26,721 nucleotides of DNA from Azorhizobium sp943369575. Lineage in GTDB: Bacteria > Pseudomonadota > Alphaproteobacteria > Rhizobiales > Xanthobacteraceae. The number at the start of each line of letters is the position of its first letter. Positions within the stretch are counted from its first letter, which is position 1. This document shows positions 15,883 to 22,975 of the stretch, one piece after another. The translations under genes were made by a program, and so were the position numbers. Under the pieces are notes generated by a model, which did not search any database, was not told the DNA's origin, and saw only the letters and a list, made by a program, of their open reading frames with translations. The stretch lies in assembly GCA_943369575.1 (NCBI GenBank), contig CALRNP020000046.1, positions 1 to 26,721 of the forward strand, given 5' to 3'.

Positions 15883-16039
15883 GCCGGCACATTCCGGCGG
15901 ACGGGAGCCCAGAGCCCGAACGCTTGACGCGGCTGCGGCTTCGGAAGGCGAACCTGCTTGCGCTGTGGCTATTGATCCCGATGCAGCAGGCGCCGCTACG
16001 ACCGGCGGACAAATTGGGCGGAAAGAGGCATCGACGGGC

Positions 16040-16114
16040 TGGCTGGGGCGCCAGGATTCGAACCTGGGAATGGGGGAATCAAAATCCCCTGCCTTACCAC
16101 TTGGCTACGCCCCA
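16040..16114 (-). tRNA. tRNA-Gln (anticodon UUG), CCA encoded
   Basis: Reading the minus strand gives a complete 75-base cloverleaf. The seven-pair acceptor stem is TGGGGCG/CGCCCCA. The D arm is GCC/GGC, the anticodon stem GGGGA/TCCCC with loop TTTTGAT (anticodon TTG), and the T arm CCAGG/CCTGG with loop TTCGAAT. Discriminator G is followed by genomically encoded CCA (16042-16040). The U1-A72 pair and G73 are typical of bacterial tRNA-Gln. No integrase or repeated 3' end is visible next to it. Confidence 0.97.
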
Positions 16115-16232
16115 TCGCGTCGGGCGCGGACCATATCCGCACCGCTTCGCGCTGTCCAACCAGATAGCTGGCCTGTGCACAACCCGCGCTCTGAGCCATC
16201 CGATCGCCGCTGTCAATCGGGTGGAGGGCGTC

Positions 16233-17018
16233 TCAGGCGCCGGTGAAGCGGGGGGCGCGCTTCTCGGAAAAGGCCAGCCGGCCTTCGCGATAGTCGGTAC
16301 TGGCGTTGGCCAGCGCCGTCAGGCGGCGGGCTTCGGCAAAAGCGCCGCCACCCGCCCCCTCGGCCGCCCGCACCGACAGTTTGGCGGCCTTCAGGGTCAG
16401 CGGGGCATTCTCCGCCATGCGGGATGCCAGTCGCTCGGCAGCCGCGTCGATCTCCGCCGCCGGCGCCAGCACATCCACGGCGCCCAAAGCGAAGGCCCGG
16501 TCGGCGGTCAGCCGCTCGGCGGTGAACAGCATGAGACGGGCCGCCTGGGCGCCGAACCCGCGCACCAGCCGGGCCACGCCACGCGGATCATAGCCGAGCC
16601 CGAGGCGCGCGGCGGGAACCGCAAAGAAGGCATCGTCCGCCATCACCCGCAGATCGCAGCAGGCGGTGAGGGCGGCCCCGGCGCCCACGCAGGCGCCGTG
16701 GATCAACGCCAGGGTGGGGCAGGGCAGGGCCTGGATGGCCGCGCAGGCGGCCTCCACCAGTTCGTCATAGGACTGGGCGCCGGAGGCATCGGCGCGTGCG
16801 GCGTCGAAGTCGGAAATGTCGGCGCCGCCAGAAAAGGCCAGCGTCCCCTCGCCGCGGATGATCACCACCCGGATGTCGCTGCGCTTGGCCGCGTCGGCGG
16901 CAAACGTCGCCAGCGCCCGCCACATGGTGGTGGAGATGGCGTTGCGCCGTTCCGGATTGGATAGCACCAGCCGCGCAATGCCGCCGTCGATCGAGATAAA
17001 GACATTGCTGGAGGTCAT
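16233..17018 (-). CDS. Crotonase (enoyl-CoA hydratase/isomerase) family protein lacking both canonical catalytic glutamates
   Basis: A 261-residue crotonase-fold protein. The oxyanion-hole motifs are present: AFSGGADISDF at about 61-71 and IHGACVGAGAALTACCDLRV at about 106-125. Aligned by eye to mitochondrial enoyl-CoA hydratase, the glutamate of GGGCE (Glu144) is Ala116 here, and the glutamate of QPE (Glu164) is Ala136. The following loop reads LGLGYDPRG instead of LGTIPGAGG and carries Asp144. The fold and acyl-CoA binding are therefore likely, but ordinary hydration is doubtful; an isomerase, hydrolase or decarboxylase-like activity is possible. Start ATG 17018 is chosen because MTSSNVFISIDGGIARLVL begins the conserved first strand; the frame runs further upstream without similarity. 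It stands alone between the tRNA and a 487 bp intergenic region. Confidence 0.85.
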   Translation of the reverse strand: MTSSNVFISIDGGIARLVLSNPERRNAISTTMWRALATFAADAAKRSDIRVVIIRGEGTLAFSGGADISDFDAARADASGAQSYDELVEAACAAIQALPCPTLALIHGACVGAGAALTACCDLRVMADDAFFAVPAARLGLGYDPRGVARLVRGFGAQAARLMLFTAERLTADRAFALGAVDVLAPAAEIDAAAERLASRMAENAPLTLKAAKLSVRAAEGAGGGAFAEARRLTALANASTDYREGRLAFSEKRAPRFTGA

Positions 17019-17505
17019 GTGGTCCCCGCCCGAGCCGCCGCCTTCCATATGACCGGAAAGCATCCCTATGCCTACCCTTCTTGCACGGAGGAGGGGCCGC
17101 GCCGCCAGCCTCACATGCGTGGGCATCGGCCGTGCAGCGAACCTCTCCCGCGTGCGGGCAGTTCTGGTTCTGAAGATAGACGCGGGAGCGTGGGTTCGGC
17201 ACGCGGAAAGTCGGGACGGCGCCCGAAAAGGGCACCGTCCCGCCTCAACGGGCGCCGGTCAGGGCTTGGCACCCGAAGCAAATACACGCGACATCTGCCG
17301 GATCATCGCGCGTTCTAATGCCGAGCTATACAACTAGTGGCAGGTTCAACTGCAAGTAAAATATTTTCTCTGCGTTTCTCAAATGTGGCGCCATGCGCCA
17401 ACATATTGGTGTCCAAACGGAAATTGAAACCGCCAAAAAAGTTCTCAACAGGAGTATGGCAGTACTATAGTAGTGCCGAAGTGCGCTTGTGGCGTCGTTT
17501 CCTCT
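17019..17505. other. Intergenic region with one hairpin and an AT-rich segment
   Basis: 487 bp between the crotonase gene start and the end of the TIGR02186 gene, both on the minus strand. The half nearer the crotonase gene is GC-rich; 17310-17480 is clearly AT-rich and unlike the neighbours. Short open frames on the plus strand have no recognisable content. A 12-pair stem lies at 17213-17241. The crotonase promoter should be here, but I see no convincing element. Confidence 0.5.
17213..17241 (-). terminator. Possible terminator hairpin downstream of the meaB operon
   Basis: On the minus strand GGGACGGTGCCC and GGGCGCCGTCCC pair over 12 positions (one T-G wobble) around a five-base loop. It is followed only by GACTTTCC, so the T-run is weak, and it lies about 265 bp beyond the TIGR02186 stop. 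It may be a structural hairpin rather than a terminator. Confidence 0.3.
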
Positions 17506-18276
17506 TCAGTCACGGCGGAATAGAAGATTGGCGGCGAAGCCCACCAGCAGCGCGCCGCAGGCGACCGCGATGCCGTAGAACAGGCCGTCCCGGTCCGCAA
17601 ACTCCGCCAGCCGGGCTTCGAAGCCGGCCTTCTGGATGGTGAAGGCCGTATGTGCCTCCGTTAGCATCGCCCCATCTCTGAACAGTTTCGCGGTCACCTC
17701 ATACCGCCCCGGCCGGGCGCGGCCGGGCAGGAGGAAGGTGGCGCGAAAGGCGGTGTCCGAGAGAAAATGCACCCCCTCCGGCTGCTCCTCATAGAGGCCA
17801 TCGGCGGCCTTGATGCGCAGAAAGGCGGCGCGGAAGGCATCATCCGGCACCACGTCGGCGAAGTCCGGCCCCACCCGCTGGATCAGAATGTTCCGCGTCA
17901 AGCCGATCTGCTCGCGGCGCAGGATGTCGGCCGGGGCGATCATCGCCGCCGGCCGGTTGGTGGCAACGGCGAGGAAGGAGGGCGTGTCGATAAAGGTGCG
18001 GCTGTCGGTGTTCAGCCAGATGCCCAGAACATGCGACTTGCGCCAGGTGACGGCGGTCTCCTGCGGCCCGCGGATGGTGACGGCCACGTCATAAGGTCCG
18101 GGGCTGGCGCTCTCCGCCACCCCGAACAGCACGATCTCGGCTCCGGCGAAATTGGAGGTGATGCGCACGTCCGGCTGCGAGGCGGAAATCACCAGCCGCT
18201 CCGCCGCCGCCGGGCCGAGGCCGGCCAGCAGCGCCATGAGCAGGCAGGCAGCCAGGGCGAGGCGGGGGCGGGTCAT
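17506..18276 (-). CDS. TIGR02186 family membrane-anchored periplasmic protein
   Basis: A 256-residue protein with an N-terminal signal sequence (basic MTRPR, hydrophobic ALAACLLMALLAGLG, AAA cleavage-like site near residue 25) and one C-terminal membrane segment at about 233-252 (GLFYGIAVACGALLVGFAANLLF) ending in basic FRRD. The predicted layout is a periplasmic beta-rich domain with a C-terminal anchor. Length and the motifs RLVISASQPDVRITSNFAGAEI and VLGIWLN match the alphaproteobacterial family TIGR02186, whose function is unknown. Its ATG overlaps the stop of the TauE/SafE gene by four bases (18273-18276). A partner or accessory role for that permease is plausible and inferred only from this coupling. 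Confidence 0.82.
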   Translation of the reverse strand: MTRPRLALAACLLMALLAGLGPAAAERLVISASQPDVRITSNFAGAEIVLFGVAESASPGPYDVAVTIRGPQETAVTWRKSHVLGIWLNTDSRTFIDTPSFLAVATNRPAAMIAPADILRREQIGLTRNILIQRVGPDFADVVPDDAFRAAFLRIKAADGLYEEQPEGVHFLSDTAFRATFLLPGRARPGRYEVTAKLFRDGAMLTEAHTAFTIQKAGFEARLAEFADRDGLFYGIAVACGALLVGFAANLLFRRD

Positions 18277-19226
18277 TGCCGCTGCTCCGCCGGCCGCAGC
18301 ACGCCGCGCTGTTCCTGCACGGTGACGGCATAGATGTCGTCGGGCTGGCGCATAAGATCATAGCCCACCCGCAGGCCGACGCTGAGCACCAGAAGACCCA
18401 GCAGCAGCCGCAGATGCTCGGCTTTCATGCCCTGGCCGGCGCGGGCGCCGAATTGGGCACCCATGGTGCCGCCCACCATCAGGATCAGCGCCAGTACCGC
18501 ATCCACCGTGCCGTTGACGGTGGCTTGCAGGACGGTGGCAATGCTCATGGTGACCAGGGTCAGTACCAGCGAGGTGCCGATGGCGGTCTGGGTCGGCACG
18601 CGCAGCAGATAGATCAGGGCCGGCACCAGAATGAAGCCGCCGCCCACGCCCAGCAGGGCACCGAGAAAGCCGATGGCGAAGCCCAATGCGATCACCGGCA
18701 GCACCGAGACGAAGATGCGCGAGCGCCGGAACCGCATCTTGAACGGCAGGCGCAGGAAGCGCGTGCGGGTTCCCGGCCGCCGCACCGCCGCCGGCTGGCC
18801 GGCCCGGGTGCGCACCATGGCCCGGATGCTCTCGCTGAGCATCAGGGCGCCCAGGGTGCTGAGCAAGGTGACGTAGGACACCCCGATCACCAGATCCACC
18901 TGGCCGATGACCCGCAGCAGGGTGAAGGTCGCCACCCCAGCGCCGGTGCCCACCAGGCCGCCACTCAGCAGCACGGCCGAAAGCGAGAGGTCCACCATGC
19001 CCTTGCGCATGTAGGACAAGGCGCCCGAGAAGGAGGAGGCGGCCATGTGGGTGGAAACGCTGGCCACCGCCACCGCGGGGGGCACGCCGATGAAGATCAG
19101 CAGCGGCGTCATCAGGAACCCGCCGCCGACCCCGAACATGCCGGAGACGAACCCGACAGCGATGCCCAGCGCGAACAGGGCGAAGATCGCCACCGGCAGT
19201 TCGGCGATGGGCAGATAGATGGTCAC
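18273..19226 (-). CDS. TauE/SafE family sulfite/organosulfonate exporter-like permease
   Basis: A 317-residue multi-pass membrane protein with the internal duplication of the TauE/SafE (DUF81) family. The first half carries GFVSGMFGVGGGFLMTPLL at about 25-43 and the second GFLGALLGVGGGFILVPALI at about 185-204. About eight hydrophobic segments are visible, split by a basic loop at about 145-170. Start is GTG 19226, overlapping the stop of the upstream peptidase gene as GTGA (19223-19226); this start begins right before the first membrane segment. The frame continues upstream, but that part is out of frame with the real peptidase and MeaB genes and is not coding. Family members export sulfite, sulfoacetate or other organic anions; the substrate here is unknown. 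Confidence 0.88.
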   Translation of the reverse strand: MTIYLPIAELPVAIFALFALGIAVGFVSGMFGVGGGFLMTPLLIFIGVPPAVAVASVSTHMAASSFSGALSYMRKGMVDLSLSAVLLSGGLVGTGAGVATFTLLRVIGQVDLVIGVSYVTLLSTLGALMLSESIRAMVRTRAGQPAAVRRPGTRTRFLRLPFKMRFRRSRIFVSVLPVIALGFAIGFLGALLGVGGGFILVPALIYLLRVPTQTAIGTSLVLTLVTMSIATVLQATVNGTVDAVLALILMVGGTMGAQFGARAGQGMKAEHLRLLLGLLVLSVGLRVGYDLMRQPDDIYAVTVQEQRGVLRPAEQRQ

Positions 19227-19903
19227 GGGCGCGCCGCTCCTTCGGGCACGGTCGGACGCCGCTGCGCCGCCAGGGCGACGAGCACATGACCCAGCGCGCC
19301 CGCCAGCCGCCGCTCGAAAGCCGGGCCGCCATGGCGGGGAGAGGCTGGAACATGGACGAATACGGCCGGCACGGACGTCCTTCCTGAGGCGATGGCGGCG
19401 AGGACCTCGAAATAGAGTGCATTGCACAAATAGCGCCCGGCGTCCCGCGACACCGACGCTGGGCCCCCGCGCAACGCCCTCCGCAGGCGCTGCACACCGG
19501 CCGCGGCGCGCAGGATGGCGGGTGCGCCGCGCTTCACGGCGCGGCCCTTCGGGTGGCGGCGTCGGGCGTCCGGTGCGTCGGCGGCGGCATTGACCGCCCG
19601 GCTCTCGACGCAGATGGTTTTCCGCCGCCCGGCGACGCCCAGCATCAGGATGGCGCTGGGGGCGAGGTCTGCGATCAGGGCCGGAACCTGCGCCACCGCT
19701 TCCCAGGTGGTGGGCAGGATCCGGACGCAGATCGGCACATCGGCTAACGCGGGCCGGCGCATGCGTCCGAGCCGGCGGGCGAGGCGCTGCGAGGGATTGG
19801 CCGGCATGCCGGGAAACGGCCCAAAGCCTGTCACCAGCAGCGGGCCTCGCTGAGACAACCGCGTTCCCGCGCCCTCCGCGGCGTGCACCGGGCCCTCGGT
19901 CAT
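19223..19903 (-). CDS. Pyroglutamyl-peptidase I-like protein (peptidase family C15)
   Basis: A 226-residue protein resembling pyrrolidone-carboxylate peptidase. It begins LLVTGFGPFPGMPANPSQ at about 22-39, the family's first strand and loop. The catalytic triad is visible as Glu100 (ICVES), Cys160 (AGRYLCNALYF) and His184 (VFVHVPASP); the Cys-to-His spacing of 24 equals that of the classic enzymes. Such enzymes remove N-terminal pyroglutamate from peptides in the cytosol. Start is ambiguous: ATG 19903, which shares its A with the meaB stop (TGATG), or the adjoining GTG 19906, which adds one residue. The middle (about 105-145) is unusually Arg/Ala-rich and differs from standard Pcp, so the substrate may differ. 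Second gene of the meaB operon. Confidence 0.82.
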   Translation of the reverse strand: MTEGPVHAAEGAGTRLSQRGPLLVTGFGPFPGMPANPSQRLARRLGRMRRPALADVPICVRILPTTWEAVAQVPALIADLAPSAILMLGVAGRRKTICVESRAVNAAADAPDARRRHPKGRAVKRGAPAILRAAAGVQRLRRALRGGPASVSRDAGRYLCNALYFEVLAAIASGRTSVPAVFVHVPASPRHGGPAFERRLAGALGHVLVALAAQRRPTVPEGAARP

Positions 19904-20922
19904 CACAGGCCCAGCATGGCGGCGATCTCATTGGCCGCGAGTGTCGGGGCCAAGGTTCCGGCGGCCACCTGCGCCTCCAGGTCCGGCAGGCGGGCACGGA
20001 TATGCGGGTCGCTTCGCACCTTCTGGCCGACCCGCTCATTCAGGAGCGTCCACATCCAGCGCACTTGCTGGGCGCGGCGGGTGGCGGCGAAGGCGCCGGC
20101 GGCCTCGGCCTTCTGCCGATGCAGCGCCACTTGCGCCCAGACGTCGGCGATGCCGGCCTCGGTCATGGCCGAATAGGTCAGCACCGGCGGCGACCAGAAC
20201 GGCTGGCGCGGCCCCAACAGATGCAGGGCGGCCCGGTATTCTCCAGCGGCGATACGGGCGCGGGCGACGTTGTCGCCGTCGGATTTGTTGATGGCGACGA
20301 TGTCCGCCAGTTCCAGCACGCCCTTCTTGATGCCCTGTAGTTCATCGCCGGCGCCGGGCAGCATCAGCACCAGGAAGGTGTCGGTGAGGTCGGCAACGGC
20401 GGTTTCCGATTGCCCCACGCCCACGGTTTCCACCAGCACCACGTCGAACCCCGCCGCCTCGCACAACAGCATGGTCTCGCGGGTCTTGGCTGCGGTGCCG
20501 CCCAAGGTGCCGCCGGAGGGCGAGGGGCGGATGAAGGCGTTGGGATCCACCGCCAGCCGGGCCATGCGGGTCTTGTCGCCCAGGATGGAGCCGCCGGTGC
20601 GGGTAGAGGAGGGGTCCACGGCCAGCACCGCCACCTTGTGCCCCTGGCCGGTGAGATAGCTGCCGAGCGCATCAATGGTGGTGGACTTGCCCACCCCCGG
20701 CACGCCGGTAATGCCGACGCGAAAGGCGCCGCCGGTGTGCGGCAGCACCTGCTGAAGCACCGCCTCGGCCCGCATGCGATGGTCGGGACGGCGGGATTCG
20801 ATCAGCGTGATGGCGCGTGCCAAAGCGGCGCGCTCGCCTTTCAGCACCTGGGCGGCCAGGGCCGCGTCGGCGTCGGTGAGCGGGAGGCGGTCCGGTCCGT
20901 CCTGCGACCGAGGCGAGGTCAT
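19903..20922 (-). CDS. meaB: MeaB/ArgK-type G3E GTPase, methylmalonyl-CoA mutase chaperone
   Basis: A 339-residue P-loop GTPase. The Walker A motif is GVPGVGKST at 73-81, followed by VAVLAVDPSSTRTGGSILGDKTRM (Mg and base-off loops), RPSPSGGTLGG, LVETVGVGQSE (switch/Walker B) and the guanine-specifying NKSD. The C-terminal helical dimerisation segment (MWTLLNERVG) is present. MeaB loads and protects the adenosylcobalamin of methylmalonyl-CoA mutase or related mutases; none of these lies in the window. First gene of a four-gene minus-strand operon with overlapping starts and stops. Divergent from csbD across 132 bp, which must hold both promoters. Confidence 0.93.
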   Translation of the reverse strand: MTSPRSQDGPDRLPLTDADAALAAQVLKGERAALARAITLIESRRPDHRMRAEAVLQQVLPHTGGAFRVGITGVPGVGKSTTIDALGSYLTGQGHKVAVLAVDPSSTRTGGSILGDKTRMARLAVDPNAFIRPSPSGGTLGGTAAKTRETMLLCEAAGFDVVLVETVGVGQSETAVADLTDTFLVLMLPGAGDELQGIKKGVLELADIVAINKSDGDNVARARIAAGEYRAALHLLGPRQPFWSPPVLTYSAMTEAGIADVWAQVALHRQKAEAAGAFAATRRAQQVRWMWTLLNERVGQKVRSDPHIRARLPDLEAQVAAGTLAPTLAANEIAAMLGL

Positions 20923-21054
20923 GGGGGCATCGTCCGTGCGGAGGGAATCGCGGGTGCGGATGTGATCCAGGGTGCCCGCGCGGCGCGGCCAAGGGAACCC
21001 CCTTGTGCCTGGGCCGTTGATCTCCCGAACCAGCCTGACACAGGAGCATGACGC

Positions 21055-21255
21055 ATGAATTGGGATCGGATCGAGGGCAACTGGAAGCAGCTCACCGGCA
21101 ATGTGAAGGCGCAGTGGGGCAAGCTGACCGACGACGATCTGGCGGAAATCAAGGGCAATCGCGAGGTCCTGGAAGGCAAGCTCCAGGAACGCTACGGCAT
21201 CGCCAAGGACGAGGTGAAGCGCCAGGTGGATACCTGGAGCACCGATCTCGGCTGA
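21055..21255 (+). CDS. CsbD family stress-response protein
   Basis: A 66-residue hydrophilic helical protein opening MNWDRIEGNWKQLTGNVKAQ, the CsbD hallmark, with WGKLTDDDL and LEGKLQERYGIAKDEV following. The family is widespread and stress-induced in many bacteria, but its molecular role is unknown. AGGAG (21042-21046) lies eight bases before ATG 21055; an alternative ATG at 21048 is in another frame. It is a single-gene unit with its own terminator just downstream. Confidence 0.93.
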   Translation: MNWDRIEGNWKQLTGNVKAQWGKLTDDDLAEIKGNREVLEGKLQERYGIAKDEVKRQVDTWSTDLG

Positions 21256-21277
21256 TCCACGCTCTGTCTGTCATCTG

Positions 21278-21305
21278 CGGCTCCGCCTCCTAGCGGGGCC
21301 GTTTT
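21278..21305 (+). terminator. Rho-independent terminator of csbD
   Basis: CGGCTCCGC and GCGGGGCCG pair over nine positions (one T-G wobble) around a CTCCTA loop, followed directly by TTTTCGTTT. It begins 22 bp after the csbD stop and ends 20 bp before the folK stop on the other strand. Confidence 0.8.
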
Positions 21306-21324
21306 CGTTTGGGTGGGCCGAACC

Positions 21325-21804
21325 TCAGGGCTCGGCGATGATGCCGCTGCGATCCAGCGCCGCCAGCGCATCGCGGGCCCGCACGCTGCCGATGATGATA
21401 TCCGGCGCCACATCCAGCAGCGGCACCAGGGCGAAGGCCCGTTGCAGCAGGCGCGGATGGGGCAGTTGCAAGTCGGCTTCCTCCACCTGCGCGTCGCCGA
21501 AGGCGAGGATGTCGATGTCGATGCGCCGGGGGCCGAAGCGCTCTTCCTGGGTCCGGTCGCGGCCCAGCAGGCGCTCCACCTCCAGCGCCAGCGCCAGCAG
21601 ATCGCGCGGTGAGCCGGGGCTGTCCACGGCGATCACCTGGTTGAGATAGGCCGGCTGCGCCACCGGGCCCCAGGGCGGCGTGCGGTAGAAAGGCGAACGG
21701 GCCAGAACGGTCTGCCCGCTCTCGCCCAGCAGCGCGGCGGCGCGGGTGAGGGTGGCGCGCACGTCGCCCACATTGCCGCCGAGGCAGAGATAGGCGGTGG
21801 TCAT
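21325..21804 (-). CDS. folK: 2-amino-4-hydroxy-6-hydroxymethyldihydropteridine diphosphokinase (HPPK)
   Basis: A 159-residue HPPK. It starts TAYLCLGGNVGD at 3-14, then has SPFYRTPPWG at about 37-46, PAYLNQVIAVD at about 51-61 and the family signature RFGPRRIDIDILAFG, whose aspartates bind magnesium. The C-terminal LPHPRLLQRAFALVPLLD is typical. It transfers pyrophosphate from ATP to the pterin in folate synthesis. Its ATG overlaps the folP stop (ATGA, 21801-21804), so folP and folK are translationally coupled. folB, often found between these genes in related bacteria, is absent here. Confidence 0.95.
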   Translation of the reverse strand: MTTAYLCLGGNVGDVRATLTRAAALLGESGQTVLARSPFYRTPPWGPVAQPAYLNQVIAVDSPGSPRDLLALALEVERLLGRDRTQEERFGPRRIDIDILAFGDAQVEEADLQLPHPRLLQRAFALVPLLDVAPDIIIGSVRARDALAALDRSGIIAEP

Positions 21805-22640
21805 CCGGCCGCCAGGATGGCTTGGGTGACGCGGCTGGCCTGGACATGGGCGGCCACGTCATGGACGCGGATGATCTCGACCCCGGCCAGGATGCCGATC
21901 ACATTGGAGGCGATGGTGCCGGGCACGCGCTCGGTCGGGAGCGTCTCGATGACCTTTCCGATCAAGGACTTGCGCGAGGTGCCCAGCAGTAGCGGCAACC
22001 CCAGCTGCCGCAACTCGCCCACCCGCGCGATGGCCGCCAGATTCTGCTCGAAGCTCTTGCCGAAGCCGATGCCGGGGTCGAGCACGATCCGGTTGGAGGG
22101 GATGCCGGCGCGGGTCGCCGTCTCCAGGGCGCGCTCGAAGAAGCCGGTCATCTCGGCGATGATGTCGAGCGTGGGGTCGATGGTCTCGCGATTGTGCATG
22201 AGAACCGCCGCGGCGCGGCTGTCGGCCACGACGGCCGCCATGTCCGGGTCGCGGGAGAAGCCCCAGATATCATTGACGATCGCCACCCCGGCGGAGAGCG
22301 CCCGCCGGGCGACCTCGGCCTTGTAGGTGTCGATGGAGACCGGCACCCCCAGCTCCTCCACCAGCCCGGCCAGGATCGGCTCCAGGCGCGCCCACTCGTC
22401 CTCGGCGCTGAGCGGCGTGTGGCCGGGGCGGGTGGATTCTCCACCGATATCAAGGATATCCGCCCCTTCCGCCACAAGGCGTTGCGCATTGGCGCGGGCG
22501 TCCGGCGGGGCGGCGCTCAGGCCGCCGTCGGAGAAGGAATCGGGGGTGACGTTGACGATGCCCATGATCAGGGTGCGGGCGCCCAGGGGCATGAGCCGGC
22601 CGCGCGCGTCGAGGGTGCGGGTGGAGGGGGACGCGATCAT
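21801..22640 (-). CDS. folP: Dihydropteroate synthase
   Basis: A 279-residue TIM-barrel enzyme that condenses the pterin diphosphate with p-aminobenzoate. Landmarks are MGIVNVTPDSFSDGG at about 26-40, ADILDIGGESTRPG at about 60-73, VPVSIDTYK, IVNDIWGF, LDPGIGFGK, LLLGTSRKS and IIRVHDV near the C terminus, covering both substrate sites. Start chosen at ATG 22640, which gives the usual length; the frame continues some 70 codons upstream without family similarity. First gene of folP-folK. It is divergent from the HerA-like gene. Confidence 0.95.
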   Translation of the reverse strand: MIASPSTRTLDARGRLMPLGARTLIMGIVNVTPDSFSDGGLSAAPPDARANAQRLVAEGADILDIGGESTRPGHTPLSAEDEWARLEPILAGLVEELGVPVSIDTYKAEVARRALSAGVAIVNDIWGFSRDPDMAAVVADSRAAAVLMHNRETIDPTLDIIAEMTGFFERALETATRAGIPSNRIVLDPGIGFGKSFEQNLAAIARVGELRQLGLPLLLGTSRKSLIGKVIETLPTERVPGTIASNVIGILAGVEIIRVHDVAAHVQASRVTQAILAAG

Positions 22641-22975
22641 GGCCGGGGTCTTTCTCCATGGGAGCGACGCGCGGGTGGGGCTGTCATGCCCGCCCGCGTC
22701 GGGATCGATGCCGCCAACGGGGGGAAAGTGCAAGGGGCGGACGCATCGCCGCCGTGTGGCAGGTCCGGCCGTTTCGCCCCGCAATTCCCCACGACGTCCG
22801 CTGTCGCATGACAATGGCATACGACACGGAGCGACGCGGCACGGGTGCAACACGCCGAAGGCCGCTGTCGAGCCGGTCGGCCGGGAGGAGGGGGGCGCCT
22901 GAGTTCGACCTTGCCCGCCGCCGCCGGATCGGGCGAAAAGGAGGGTTCCTTGACCTCAGCCGGGAGACGCAGGCC
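22641..22975. other. Divergent intergenic region between folP and the HerA-like gene
   Basis: 335 bp, GC-rich, holding the promoters of both divergent genes. The only notable element is a very strong Shine-Dalgarno-like AAAAGGAGGG at 22936-22945. It is too far from the chosen start at 22976 but correctly spaced for a TTG at 22950 that opens a nine-codon frame ending in TGA at 22977-22979. No hairpin or repeat stood out. Confidence 0.5.

Noticed and set aside
16040..16114. tRNA-Gln as an integration site for a mobile element
   Set aside because: No integrase gene and no second copy of the tRNA 3' end is visible nearby.
18276..19289. 337-codon plus-strand frame opposite the TauE/SafE gene
   Set aside because: His/Gln/Gly-rich antisense translation of a hydrophobic membrane protein; no family resemblance.
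19227..20039. N-terminal extension of the TauE/SafE frame (upstream of 19226)
   Set aside because: It overlaps the peptidase and MeaB genes in another frame and has Arg/Pro-rich random composition; the GTG at 19226 precedes the first membrane segment.
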